Counted from the first letter of the stretch, positions 12,449 to 27,188 are shown. The stretch: 64,000 nucleotides of DNA from Ligustrum vulgare (GCA_963555705.1 OY743181.1:25796513-25860512), one strand, 5' to 3'. The notes: generated by a model from the sequence alone, not told the origin. Translations and numbers: made by a program.

Positions 12449-13752
12449 TGTTAAGTGCATTTTATACACTTTTTATGCCTTTAAATTTACAATTTTTGGA
12501 ATATCTTGAGCAAATATCTAATAACTTATACATATTTTGTGTTTAAATAGGTTAACATCCAAGCTTGGGGCGAAAAAACACAAAAAGAGTGCAAACTATG
12601 CTGAAATCAGAACTTTAGGGGACCAATTTGGCACTTTTCAGAAGCTGCGGACTTGCTATGCAATTAAACAAGGGACCAAATTGCAAGTTTTCAAAAGTTG
12701 AAGGACCTCAAGTGCAATTTTCGAAGGACCTACTTGAAAGAATTCGAAAATGTGGGGACCAAATCGACCAACGTTGAAAGTTGAAGGACCCCAGTTGCAA
12801 TCAAGAAGGGACATAGCTGCAAAACTCACCTACCAACTAAACCACGCGGCCACGACCTCGAACCAGCGTGGCCGCAACTCGGACCAAGGCTTAAGCAGAA
12901 CCAATCATGGCTGGGCGCAAATGAACTGCGCGGCCGCGCATCTTAAAGCCGCACGGCCTGCAGCTTTGAAATCCAAAAAAATTCTGGGTCGAACTGGGTC
13001 AACCCAGTTTGACTCGGTTCTGCCCATACACACATTCTCACAGATCCTAGCCATTTTTTGGTGTTTTGAGTTGTTTTTGGGTATTTTTGAGTAATATAAA
13101 TACAAAAACATGAGATTCAACTAGGATTAGATTTTACTTCTTGCCTCTTTTTAATTTTCTTGTATTTTTCTTTGTATTTTCTCCCTAGTTTTATGTTATT
13201 AATGCATTTCAATCTTTAATCTTATTGTGTTTTTACTTGTTTTCCCTCATTTAAATTTTATTGTTGTTAGTGAAATTATTATTATTGTTGTTTATCTAAC
13301 TTTTCACTTAAAATTTTCATGACATTTATGGTTTATTTAAAGTTTTATGTTGGGTCGTTAGAGATATTAATAGATAATTGAGAAACTTGATTTAAAATGA
13401 AGAAATCTTGGAGTTTTCACTTCAAGAACTTAACTTGAAGGGGAGTTCTCTTTATTATCTTGTTTGTAATATTTTATTTAACTTTTTTATTGAAATTATT
13501 ATGTTAGTTATTAAGTGTTGTTATTTTATTATGGGCTAAATAGTATTTTGTTGGGAGATTGGTGTTATTTAAATTTTGCATTCGCAAAAACAATCCAAAA
13601 ATTTATTGTGTGATTTCGTTGTTAAAATTAAATTAACTAATGTGTGTAACTTAAGAATACATTTCTCGTGGGATCAACAATTCGGACTCAAAAAGTTCAC
13701 TTATTACTTGTACGCGACCAGTGCACTTGCTAGTACACAATTTTAGCGAACA
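12449..13752 (+). mobile_element. Solo LTR of a gypsy-type retrotransposon, 1304 bp
   Basis: The segment starts TGTTAAGTGC and ends TTTTAGCGAACA, giving inverted TGTT/AACA ends. It is flanked by CATAC (12444-12448) and CATGC (13753-13757), a 5-bp target duplication with one change. A plus-strand TATA box (TATAAATA) lies near 13096, followed by transcribed-looking leader DNA. The tail contains GGGATCAACAATTCGGACTC, also found in related form at the end of the LTR at 25.4-27.2 kb. No internal retrotransposon sequence is attached. It sits in the 5' part of the Harbinger ORF1. Confidence 0.65.
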
Positions 13753-13763
13753 CATGCTGTAGG

Positions 13764-14571
13764 CAATGTTCTAAAACGCGAGAAAACGCGCCGCCTAGGC
13801 GTGACGCGGCTGCCCAACGTGTCGCAAATGGCCATGCGGGTAAAAATGCGTTTAAATTAAAAAAATCAGTAAAAACCCGGTCCGAACCTGTAAAAAATCG
13901 ATCCAAACCGGTAAAAAAAAATTGGTCAAAACCGGTAAAACAATCGGTCCAAACCTTTAAGAAACAAGACAAAGCTAAATATTACTCAAGGTCAATCACC
14001 CATTTGAAGGTGCAACCCTTGGAAATGGTAAGGAAGCCTGCTGGGGTATATATAGAGAGTAGGAGACTACATTCAAGCATTTTTAACCGATGTGGGATTG
14101 CTTCCCCATTATATTTTTCTTTATTTTTATTTACAATTTCATAAAAAACCACAATCTATTGCTTAGCTCAGTTGGAAGAGGCGTCCTTTTCACGCCCGTT
14201 GGACGCGGGTTTGAGTCTTCAGATGCGTTTTTTAATATTTAAGTTTTAACATTTTTATATGTTATTCACTTATTTGTACATTGTTTTTCCCTTTTTTTTT
14301 TCAAAGTCCCTCCATTTTGAAAACTATTTTTTCTTTACGCTCTTTTATTTATTCAAAAATCTCCAAATGTATAAAATAATCTAATTTGTAATTTTTAAAT
14401 TTAATAATTTTTATGTGAAAAAAATCAATTTAATGTCTTGAAATAATTAAATTAATAGTAATAATACGAAACGCATTATGACGCATATTCTTCGCATTGG
14501 TACGCCTACACCTGTAATTCTTGATTCTCGACCTTGCCGCCTCGCGACGCATTACGCATTTTAGAACATTG
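13764..14571. mobile_element. Non-autonomous hAT element, 808 bp
   Basis: The ends are inverted: CAATGTTCTAAAACGCG at the left, and CAATGTTCTAAAATGCG as the reverse complement of the right. They are flanked by GCTGTAGG (13756-13763) and ACTGTAGG (14572-14579), an 8-bp duplication with one change, as expected for hAT. The interior has repeated AACCGGT-like units (13870-13960) and a tRNA-like segment but no transposase. It inserted a few bases beyond the solo LTR end. Confidence 0.75.
14158..14228 (+). tRNA. tRNA-like segment inside the hAT element, degenerate
   Basis: A perfect A-box (TAGCTCAGTTGG, 14164-14175) and a B-box with two C-to-T changes (GGTTTGAGTCT, 14208-14218) have tRNA-like spacing and are followed by a T6 run that could end Pol III transcription. 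The acceptor stem does not pair well and the anticodon cannot be assigned. A tRNA pseudogene or SINE head carried by the transposon is the best reading. Confidence 0.45.
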
Positions 14572-14579
14572 ACTGTAGG

Positions 14580-15078
14580 TCCAATTTCAGAGAGGGGTGA
14601 GAACATCGCCGTAGGTGCAACGACTGGAGGAAAAAAAAGGTGGTGAAGCTGCCTTACCTTGTTAAAAATAGCTGGATCCATCCTTCGAAGTTGCAAACGT
14701 GTTCGACAACAGTTTTGTTTCCGGCGGGTGTCAAGCCATGTCGAGGGTTTCATGTTGTAGAATATATCAAGCGGAACAGAAGTGGTTGGAGATACATATT
14801 CAAATTAAATACAATATTGTATGTGGGTTATTTTATTATGATTCATGTACACGATGAAGTAGGTAGACAGAAGGTGGGCCATCGTTCACGTGTTCTTGCC
14901 TTGGGTTGTGGGCTATAGCGAAAACTTTTTTTTAACTGAACACAATGTAATTTATATATGGTGATCCATGATTTAATAAATGCAATATATACATATATAA
15001 TAAAGAAAGAACATAAATATATACGTGAAATAATAAATTTGATGTATAAATGCCATTGACTTGTGAACAAAATAGACA
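14580..15078. other. Remnant between hAT element and Helitron helicase
   Basis: The minus strand holds a short frame ending ...MFSPLSEIGPT next to the hAT site. It could be 5' sequence of the Harbinger ORF1, separated from the rest by the solo LTR and the hAT element. This is not proven: the frames do not join cleanly. The remainder is AT-rich with no recognised feature. Confidence 0.3.
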
Positions 15079-16594
15079 TTACAAATTGTTGAAAACTTCC
15101 TTATATACCACATTTATTGTCTTATTCATCGAGCAACCATCCTTATCACAAATTAAAATATTAAGTCTATCATGGCTTGTCACTCTAGAAACAACAACAT
15201 ATAATTGTCCATGACTGTAAATTGATCGTTTAAAAAACGACCCAACTTGAGAAAGCGATTGTCCCTGACTATTGCTAATGGTCATTGCATACGACACAAT
15301 TACAGGATATTGTCTTCTTATGAATTTAAAAGGAAACCTAAGGCTTGATGGAGTCAACAACATTCTTGGAATGATCTATATCTTAATTCATGATTTGGCA
15401 TTCCAGAACACCTTATCCCATTCAAAAACTGAGGCATGTGAAGATTTTGCAACACATCTACATTTACATCTGAACTGCACGTTGAATCGGAACTTAGGTA
15501 AGTTCTAAGTTCCCCCGAACTAAGTGATATCATATATTCATTCACAGATTGAACAACATCTAGAGTAGATGCTAGGATAGCCCTTTCTTGCAAATAAGAC
15601 ATGTCAGCCAACTCGCATGATAGCCTAGGATATGTACTACAAACAATTTCTTCCACTGGATCGTCAAAATCACTTATCAACATATTATTCGGAATCTCAA
15701 TTTTCATATGACCATCATTCGGTCCACAAATTGTATAGTCCCCAATGCTGGAAATCCATTCTGAAAACAACTTCAACTTGACACCACCAACATCAGTTCC
15801 AAGATATTGTAGCCTCATATTTTTTCTTAACCTCAAAACCTTACAGTTTCTCCACAAATATGATGAATTAATGATGCGAGCACAATATATTGCCGACTTT
15901 CCTTTGGAATAACGGGTAATGTCTGTCAAAAATCCCTACCAAAAACTACTGTTTTACCTCCAAATGGTAATTCGGTCCTCATTGAATTACTAAATCTCAA
16001 AATATCTCTCATGCTTTTATCCAATGTCTCGAAACAATATTTGTTCATCATAGTTGCCTCATCCCAAATAATAAGGTTACATTTCACAATCAACTCAGGA
16101 AGAGGGCTACCCTGTTTAATGTTTTACGTTGAATCTTCATTTGGTGTAATTGGAATTGCAAACCTAGAATGTGCAGTTCTACCACCAGGAAATAAAAGTG
16201 ATGCTATTCCACTTGATACCACATTCAACACAAAGTCACCCTTAGATCTTATAGTAGCAGACAAAGTTTTCCATATGAACATTTTACCCATTCCTCCATA
16301 ACCATACAAGAAGTATAATCCACCTTTCACATGTTTGACCTAGTCCATAATTGTGACATATGGAAAATGCTGCTCATAATTTAATTTAGAAATTAATATT
16401 TTGTGTTCTACTCCCAAAGATACCCTATCATACATCATTTCATCTTGTATCAATCTATTTTGGCAACTCGAAAAGTATCCGACAGCTGGAAAAGGCATGG
16501 TAGGAAAGTCACGCAAACTCTTTCTGCAACTCCGCAACACCTTTTGAACTTCCACAAGGCAATAACTCTTTCCGAAACTCCGCAACACCTTCAA
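15079..16594 (-). pseudogene. Helitron PIF1-type helicase, broken
   Basis: Minus-strand frames, in order from 16594, read as a plant Helitron helicase: SLRDFPTMPFP and NRLIQDEMMYDRVSLGVEH; then the Walker A region GYGGMGKMFIWKT, where the usual TGKT is changed to MGKM; ASSGIAS...PGGRTAHSRF; then the Walker B-like LIIWDEATMMN near 16040; then a long middle frame (15929-15354); and the C-terminal block SYAMTISNSQGQS...LYVVVSRVTSHDRLNIL. These match the unwinding domain used in rolling-circle Helitron transposition. The Rep nuclease domain that should precede it is absent. Frameshifts separate the parts and the Walker A change should impair ATP binding. Family call is very secure. Confidence 0.85.
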
Positions 16595-17203
16595 ATGCTA
16601 TAGAGAAGTTTATCTTCCAAACAAAATTTCTTACTATGGATATTTTAATCGATACAAGCAAGCACCCAGCATGTTATCAAGAGAGGAACATGTCTAAATA
16701 ATCCTATCATCAAATGGGTTAAACTCATTTAACTAATAGACTGAGTCCTAATAGGCCGAGTCCTCACTAATGGTTGAAGCAATGAAGTGAACATTTTCAA
16801 TGAATGATCAGAAAATCAAGTTAAGTATAGCTCTTGAGTTAAAATAAATTTTTCTGCCTTCTGAAATTGGAAATCTCATGTGCATCTACAGAACTCAGTT
16901 AAGCAAATTGGATTGCCCGATAGATTCTCACTTCACATTTGTAATGGTAGATATAGAACATTACGTATGTGTCTTCATGTTGTTGGGTTTATTTCATGAC
17001 TTCTTAAATCGAAAGTATGGACTGAGAGGTATCAAAGTGAATAGAATGAAGACACTTACACGAATGATTCATCATCAAGAGGCATGGAAATGAGAGAACA
17101 AATCAAAGTCAACAACATGAAGATACTTACTTAGGTGATCACTGTTTCATGTAACTTCAAGTGCAAATAAACTACTGCTTCAAAAAAAAATGAAGACACT
17201 TAC
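16595..17203 (-). other. Helitron interior without recognised coding sequence
   Basis: The segment lies between helicase and RPA-like exon. GTAAGTGTCTTCA-like sequences occur three times on the minus strand (near 17050, 17120 and 17200), which may be duplicated splice-donor regions. No Rep motif was found. Confidence 0.35.
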
Positions 17204-17344
17204 TTGAGAATCATGAAACACATACTCCAGGTTAAATATCTTAGTAGGATCTTCACATACAGTGTTCTGGTATGTGCGAATAACACGAACCTTAACATTC
17301 CAGTCAATCTTGGCTGCAGAGATTTCGTTCATGGGAGTGTACAT
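17204..17344 (-). pseudogene. First exon of an RPA-like (DUF223) Helitron protein
   Basis: From the ATG at 17344 the minus strand encodes 47 residues including NEISAAKIDWNVKVRVIRTY and ending FNLEYVFHDSQ, followed by a GTAAGTG splice donor at 17203. The pattern (I..AK..W..KVRVIR.., then a second strand ending in an E-V-D/H segment) is the OB-fold start of the replication protein A-like proteins encoded by plant Helitrons. These are thought to bind single-stranded DNA during rolling-circle transposition. The next exon was not recognised, so the gene is probably incomplete. It lies upstream of the helicase on the same strand. Confidence 0.6.
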
Positions 17345-18479
17345 CTTTTGGATGCTAACTCTTCATACACGACATAGCGATCCAGAACAAGGGAAAAAAT
17401 GGAATTAGATAGATAGATTAGTTTTCAAACAACTGAAATGGAAAAATTACAGCAAACATGAAACATAGCATACATACTTACATAAACACGCAGTAGGGGA
17501 ACTATGATGCTATAGAGAAATGAGAGAGAAGCAAAAAAGTGATGAAATGCAGACATATTACACATATATAAAACATATCTGCTTTAGGCATGGGAAAACT
17601 AAATGGAACGTAATCATTCATCTGGAAAGAGACGTCATGCAAGAAGTAGACACACTAATTAGCAATCTGTCAAACCGAAAATCCAGGAGTTGGTATGGGA
17701 AATTTGAATGCAGCGTAAAATCAATCTGGTAGTTGACGTTAATTGACATTTATCTTTAAAATGTAATAAAAAAAAAAAAAAAACAATCGAGCAATGAAAA
17801 TAGAAAAAGATAATAATCTTCTGGAAAAAAATATAGATAAATAAAAAACAGGAAGACTCCCCTGACACGCAGTAACGATGGCAATTGGAAAATACATATG
17901 TGGTCCTGGTTAGGCGAGAAGCCGGTACGTTGCGCTCAAACGAGGAAACAAATTGATGCACAGATCGACCAAGAAAACATGCACCTATATTGATCCGATG
18001 TGTAGACGACCTCAATGGAAGAAGGCGGAGCGACGGTGGGCGATTGGCTGGTGTGGCCATGTTTGGGCCTCGCCGTCACGGGATTAGTGAATGGGAAAAG
18101 GCAGAGATCAATATATTCTTGTGTCCTCTCCACCGGGGGTTCTGTTGTGTGTTGTAGTTGCGTTTGGCTATTTAGATTTTGTATAAATTCTTTTTTTCTT
18201 TTTTTTTTTGTGTTATTTGACGTCTTCTTTCTGTATGTTCAGTTCAGTCATTTATCTGGGGAAATGAACATGGCTTGCGTACATAACAGGAAAAAATGAG
18301 ATGTCTTTAATAATTAATAATAAAATAATATATAAACCTTTTTTCTTTCTATGTAAGTGTAAGACTATATACAGACAAAAAGAAATTGGGCGGATGTAAA
18401 ATGTAGAAGAATTCCAAAGAAACAATAGGTTCTGTACGGGAAAAAACAGTCAATTGACGGTCAACACTTGCTCATTTTA

Positions 18480-18493
18480 AAATATAGTATAGA
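18480..18493 (-). mobile_element. Candidate Helitron 5' terminus
   Basis: On the minus strand the sequence TCTATACTATATTTT begins at 18493 after an A. This matches the TC-start consensus common to plant Helitrons (TCTATACTATAT...). It is upstream of the RPA-like exon and helicase on the same strand, as required. Confidence 0.45.
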
Positions 18494-19443
18494 TTTCTTT
18501 TATAAATAAAATAGAAAATTTGTATTTTTTTTAAGGCCCTTTTTTGTTCCTAATTATAAGAGTGCCACGTGGACAATTTTTTTGAACCAATTTTCCCTTT
18601 CATGTGAGAAAACTTTCGGGGAAATATTATGGGCCTTTTTATCCGCCCCAATTAATGTTAATAGGGGTCAAACATATTTCCATCCCTGATAAATTATTAA
18701 TAGGGGCGTATAACTTTTTTTTTCCCCTCAATTTGGTGCCCCTTCAAAATATTTTTTCTTTTTCTTTTTCTTTTTTTTTAACAATTAAGATCCTAATACA
18801 TTAGGGGTTTTCAAAGTTAATTAATTTGACAGAAGATTATTGATCATAATAAGTGACCTACATTCGAATATATTTATCTATAATGTGGCTAAAATATCAT
18901 TTTCTAATCTAACAAAAGTACCAAGCCTTATAGGCCTCACGTCTTTCTATTTCTAATAATAAAAAACTCAAAAAAGATTTTAAAATTATTAACACGTCCA
19001 AATATAAAAAGAATGTCACATTATTTTAAGCATATTCAAATACTACCCTGTTTATTAAATATTTCATTTTTGGTTTGTTAAAGGATTAAAAATCCTTAGT
19101 GAAAAAAGATGAGAGAAACAAGTTGTAACTAAAATAACTGTCAAAAGACTGCAATGGGAAATATCAATTTATGTCCCATAATTTTTCATGGAATGATTGA
19201 AAAATCAACCTATTTTTTCTCCAAAGTAAGCGGATTATAACCATATTTTAGGGCATTAACATCCCTCCATTGCATCATAATAATGGGATCTCCAAACAAG
19301 TGTCTGTCATTAATAGGATTAAGCTTCTCACCATTGCAGAAGTGAAAAGTCTAAAATGAAGAAGGACTTTTTTCCTCGGATTTTCTAGCTTAATGCTTTG
19401 TTGAATTTTTTCTGCAGCAATTTTCTTGATATTGAGAAAAAAG
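18494..19443. promoter_or_regulatory. Upstream region of the LIM gene
   Basis: About 950 bp of AT-rich DNA before the LIM start codon. A typical acceptor (TTTTTTCTGCAG, ending 19417) lies 26 bp before the ATG and suggests an intron in the 5' untranslated region. I could not fix the upstream exon or a TATA box. Confidence 0.35.
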
Positions 19444-22037
<2,594 letters not shown>

Positions 22038-22485
22038 CAATCCTAAACACACACAAAAACACACATTATATTGGTTTGTTTCAAATTTCTTGCTACATGT
22101 AAGTTTTTAACTTTAGGTTTTTTGACTAATTCTTTACAGATTATACCCTCTTATCTTGATATAATTAATTTATTTTACAAACACCTTGTACAATGTATTT
22201 ATTTTTTTTATAATTAAATTTCTTGATTGTACAAATTTTGTTAATTATGTTTTGATAATTGAAATTCTGGTTCCTACAATTTGTTTTTCCTATAATTAAA
22301 GTTTTTTGAAGCAGAAATCCACAATGGAATTTCTACAAACACTAAAGCTCGCATGGCTAGTCTCGACACTATTGTTTGAGGAGTATAATCTCCTCCTAGC
22401 AATCTTAAAACAATAAACTTACAATTTTATCGAAATGTATTTGAACAATGTAAGATGATCGACAAATCAAGAAATGAATTCGAGC
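22038..22485. other. 3' flank of the LIM gene
   Basis: T-rich sequence after the LIM stop codon that should hold the 3' untranslated region. No single AATAAA signal stands out. No other gene seen. Confidence 0.4.
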
Positions 22486-24219
22486 CTAAGATATTTCAAG
22501 ATGTGTGCGTAAGAAGAATTTGCTCCCTTCTATGATGCTTAAAAGCATCAAACAGTCATATCTTAGGATAGAACAAATTTCTTCTCCTATGGAAGTAGCA
22601 CAACAATCTGAACCACCAACAATCTTTCCATCAAAATGCCCAACCTTGATTAACACATATTTGGCTACTCTCGCAATTGGTTGAGTAGCTATGTTGATGA
22701 CCATGACATTTCCAATATCTTTCTCTAGAACCAAACCAAGACGCCATACGCCGGTACTTATGGGTTGGCCGGGTATCCACCATAGCCCTTATCGGCTTCC
22801 CATTGATCTTCACATCAATGTACATTAATCCTTGATCCCTACAAATTCAAGGCTTTTAATCATCCAATTTTTCCTCCTTCGAAGGAGCGTTCTCCTTTTC
22901 AGTTTCTTAGTATGATATTGTGTTACACTAATGTGAAAATGGTCTAACCACCTCCTAGCCATGGACACTAATATATGGGACATCTTGTTTTGAACTTGAT
23001 ATCGCACTTTCCAGTTGGCAATAGGCATTTACGAGTCAATTTTTGGACAAGCAATCACTCGATGAGGCCCTATGCATAAAAAGCATACAATTTTAGGAGT
23101 AGTGTCGAATCTATCATCCATGTCCTTACTTTATTCCAATTGTTCAGGTGGCTACCCTGATAGTTGCCTTGGTGGCTATCCTGATGATTACATTGAAAGT
23201 TGTTCTGAAGGGTACCTTGATAGCCTCCTCCTCTTTGGTAGGATTGTCATTTTCCCCATTTGAACTCGAGCTAGTTCCAAAAGGTCTATTTCCTCACCAC
23301 TAGATTAACTACTCACTTGTGGTCGATCTTTCTTGGGTTCAGTGTGATAGTCCATCAAGCATTCGACGTCTCCCATTACTATGCTCAAATCAATCACTTT
23401 CTACCTCTGAAGTTCTGTGCATGTCCATGATTTTGGCCTTCCATGAATGTCTTCACTTGTTCTTTTTCGACACGTCTCGAATATTCAACAAGTACCTTGA
23501 AAAGGCTTTCATGTACTCCCCAACGAAGCTCATATGTTTCAGTTCCTGCAATGCCCGATAGGCCTGGTATTCCACATTCCTGGAAAAAAACTGTGCTCAA
23601 ATTGCTTCTTTGAGAAGAACCCATGAATCTATCATGACCCTATTGGCTTGAATATCAACATATTTTTTCCACCGCCATAATTTTACATCTCCACCTAGAT
23701 ATATGATAGCTATCGTCACCTTTCGTGCTTCTTCTTTAATACTAATAGCAAGAAAGTATTGTTTCATGTCAAACAAGAAGTTCTAGACTTCATTTGCATC
23801 GCGCACCCCTCCATAGGTGCATGATTCGAGGATTCTAACCCTTGGTGCATACTATTCTTGTGCAGGAGCTTGTCCATTACTGAGAATTCCCAACTGAACT
23901 CTCAATGTTTCCATTTCTTCCTGCAGGTTAGGAATGATTGCAACAACATCAATCATCGTCATGCAAGCCACTCGACTTTCATCCGTTTGGATGTGTAGTT
24001 CTCGAATATTTGTTTCATCCATTTCCACATTTTCTCGAGTTCATCAATGACATAGCATAACTTGGTTGTTTTCCCATCAAGCGCATCCACAAGCTGATTA
24101 GTGGTCTTCTTTTGAGCATCAACCTCATCACTGGTATATGATGCATTCGGATCCAAAGCCTTTGGATCTATCGCTTTCTTATCGATGGACGTGATTTTTG
24201 CTATAATACCAATTTTCAT
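22486..24219 (-). pseudogene. Gypsy-type gag and protease remnant
   Basis: Going down the minus strand from 24219: an N-terminal gag piece (MKIGIIAKITSIDKKAIDPK), then a retrotransposon-gag core near 23800-23450. The core carries FDMKQYF, YLGGDVKLW and a FVGEYMKAFFKVL-type helix, the usual capsid signature of Ty3/gypsy elements. Next, at 22825, comes an aspartic-protease start (MYIDVKINGKPIRAMVDT), in which the DTG catalytic triad is changed to DTR. Several stops and frame changes break the reading. A TTGGTATTATAGC sequence overlapping the first codons resembles a decayed primer-binding site for initiator tRNA-Met. Reverse transcriptase and integrase are missing, so this is a truncated relic. 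Confidence 0.65.
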
Positions 24220-25443
24220 GGGGCGCCTTTATTCTTAAGACAAAAAGGGGCACCGTGCCAGTAGTATGCTCTGCTAGATTATCTTCTCCCTTTTCTCGAT
24301 CGCTTCGAGGTGAAAAAATATTTGAATAAAATTTAAAGAAAGCTTACAATAGAGAACTTGAATGCATTCAAAATTGATTGTTCATTGATTGATGAAAGTA
24401 GTAAATGACAAATGTTTGTGCAGGGGCGGACACCACTAAGCTTGAAAAGCTTGAATACTTAATACCATCTATAATAGCTTAAATAACAAAAACTTAAGTG
24501 ACAGGTGTGTAGACTGTTAAAAGAGGGGGAATAATAATAAATGTTTGCAATTGCAGAGTATAATTATCACAATTGAAGGAAACTATTACAACTTGAACTA
24601 ATATTACAAAGTATGGTCAAAGCTGGGCAAACTATGGTCGTGATTGGGTCAAGGGACTAAGTATTAGCTAGTATCCTTTATTAGCTTGGATCCTTGACAC
24701 CGAGACCCGCGGGAACCCAATCCCATTGGGGTGCCATGCTCTCACCCTACAGACCCGTGAATTTTTTTTATTTTTATTTTTTCATTTTTTCCCTATTAAA
24801 AAAAGTAAATATATATAAAGGGTAATAAACAGGGCAGAATGGTAGCCCGCAGGGCATTCACTGGTCCAGGGCTAGGTAGAATTGCCCTTCTCCAAACTCG
24901 ACCAATTGTCATTCTATCCAACAACCATGCAAATGACAAATAAGTAACCAAAACCCGATAAAGCCATGAAAACACTGATCTTGCATAGAATTGGAACATA
25001 AAGTGTAAGAGAAAATTGCAAAATCATTAATAGAAATAGGCTTATAAAATTACGGAAAGACAACATCTGATGAAATTACCAAAGAAAATGTTTGGTTATA
25101 ATCTGATAACAACTTGGGATAAAACTCCATAAAAATCTGAATGAGCACAAAAAAGTTTATCATGCAATTGTTCATTATCACAAGATCCTACATTTGATCT
25201 GATTAGTGCGCCTTCTACAAGCTGATGAGTTGAACCGAACCATACATTTGCATCAAATTTTGGTTCCTTGGGCCTCTCTCTCTCTCTCTTCTGAACAATT
25301 CGGGTTCTCCATAGTCAGTTTCTAGTTGAACGCTATTTTGAGAAATGATATTACTACCGAAACTTGTTCTTGGTTTGGATATGGTCAAATTATTCATATG
25401 GTTTCCCAGCTACTCCATTAACTCTCAGGTTTGGACCAATCAT
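24220..25443. other. Sequence right of the gag remnant
   Basis: If the relic kept its 5' LTR it would lie here on the minus strand, but I cannot define its ends. A (CT)n run lies near 25276-25290. No coding region supported. Confidence 0.35.
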
Positions 25444-27188
25444 AGTGTGTGCTTTATATATTTATTATGGTCTTAAATTGACAAATTGAATAAATTTCTA
25501 CTTATAAATTGTGTTTATATTATACAATTAGGTACAACCTCAATTGGAAAGAAAGTGGACAGGATTGAAGAGTAATTGAGCTAAACGAAGAGCAAATTTG
25601 ATGTCCAGAGACCTAATTGAAAGAAATCAATTGCAACATTCCAGAAAAATGAAGGACTAGAAATGCAAATATTTCAGGATTGTTTTGTAATGAAAGTCAA
25701 ATGTGTTGACTAAATTGAAGATGATCAAAAGATGAGGGACCTGCCTGCAAAAACTAGGAAAATTAGACGTGTGGCTTTAGCCACGTGGCCCAATCCACCC
25801 GAGGCCACGGCTCGAATAGACGAATGGACAACGTCTATTTTCGTGGCCCACGGCCCCCCGACTTTTAAGCCCACGCGGGTTATTTTGTAATGAAAGTCAA
25901 ATGTGTGGACTACATTGAAGATGATCAAAAAATGAGGGACTTGTTTGCAAAAACTAGGTAAATCAAACGTGTGGCTTTAGCCATGTGGCCCAACCCACCC
26001 GAGGCCACAGCTTGAATAGTCAAATGGACAGCGTCCATTTTCGTGGCCCACGGGGTCGTGGCTTTCAAGTTCACGCGGTCGGCGGGCCAATTCTGACCGG
26101 ACCATATTTTAGTTTCTTAAAAGGAGTGTTTGGCTCGATTTTGGAAAATTTTTAGGACCTTTTTAGGTCTAATTTTTTGAAGTATAAATACTTCACTTCA
26201 CAAAATCCCCTATCATCATCTTTAACCCTAGCCTCTTTCTCTCCTTTTCTTCTTTCTTTTCTTCTTATTTTGTTTTTCTTTCTTTGTTTTACTTTAGTTT
26301 TAGTGTAGTTGTTATTTTTAGTTTTTGATTTCAATCCTCTAGCAACTATTTAAACAAGGAAGCAAGAAGATAGTAGTGAAAATCTGAAGCAAAAGTGGGG
26401 ATTTTTGGTGCAAAAACTCAAGGGAAGAATTTATTTCTTTATCTTGTATTTTAATCTTTGATTTCTATGCTTTGTGATGCATTTTCCTAAACCTTATCTT
26501 TTGTGCAATATTTATACAATGGGCTACTTATTTAATGTTTGGATGATTGATGTAGCTTAACTTAGTTTAAGTAATTTTACTATTTGCTCATTAATCTTGA
26601 ACTTATTATTTTATCTGTGTTTGTTATTGAGATTATTTCATTTATTTGTTTGATCACTAAATATGTGATTAATAAAGTGTATGATGATCTAAAGATATTA
26701 TGCATTTTAGACCAAATAACAAATTTCGTAGGTATTATTTAGGAGATAGAGATACACTTCTATCCCTAGGTGATTAATTGAGCGGTTTTCATAAAGAGTT
26801 AATGCAATTTATTGAGTTTTAATCGACATAAAAATATAGTAGGTTAAACCAACTGATTATAGTTAATTTTGCTCGAAAGGGGTAATTAGCTAAACTTGGA
26901 ATATCAAGTCTAACATTGTAAATAAATTTGTTAATTCGCATGTTGAAATTAATTAAGCGAAGGTTAAGTGAAATCATAAATTCCAACTATTTTATCTTTC
27001 ATTTTCTTTATTTTAATTTAGTTTAAAGTTAGTTTCTTTAGTTTAGAATTTACAAATATCCATCTCTTTAATTGTGTGTTTGATTTGTTAAAATTAAATT
27101 AATTAGAGTATAATTGAGTATACATTCCTCATGGGCTCGACAATCCAAACTCAAAAAGTCTACTTTATTACTTAAATGCAACCCGTTG
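25444..27188 (+). mobile_element. Solo LTR related to the one at 12.4-13.8 kb, about 1.75 kb
   Basis: Layout and motifs parallel the first solo LTR: an AT-rich start, 'gggacc'-type coding-like U3 repeats, a TATA box (TATAAATA near 26182), a long T-rich leader, and a tail with GGGCTCGACAATCCAAACTC. ATCAT flanks both sides (25439-25443 and 27189-27193), a possible 5-bp target duplication, although the element ends then lack clean TG/CA. Limits are therefore approximate. Confidence 0.5.
25683..26082. repeat. Two tandem copies of a 200-bp unit inside the solo LTR
   Basis: TTTTGTAATGAAAGTCAAAT occurs at 25683 and again exactly 200 bp later at 25883, and the two units stay alignable through GTGTGGCTTTAGCCA and GGCCCACGG. 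This duplicates part of the U3 upstream of the TATA box. Confidence 0.8.

Noticed and set aside
12750..13094. Open frame of 114 residues within the solo LTR
   Set aside because: It lies across GC-rich U3 DNA, shows no family motif, and the opposite strand is open as well.
17520..18300. Protein gene in the region of overlapping frames near 18.0 kb
   Set aside because: Frames on both strands overlap, none carries a known motif, and the segment lies between the Helitron 5' end and the RPA-like exon, where leader or promoter DNA is expected.
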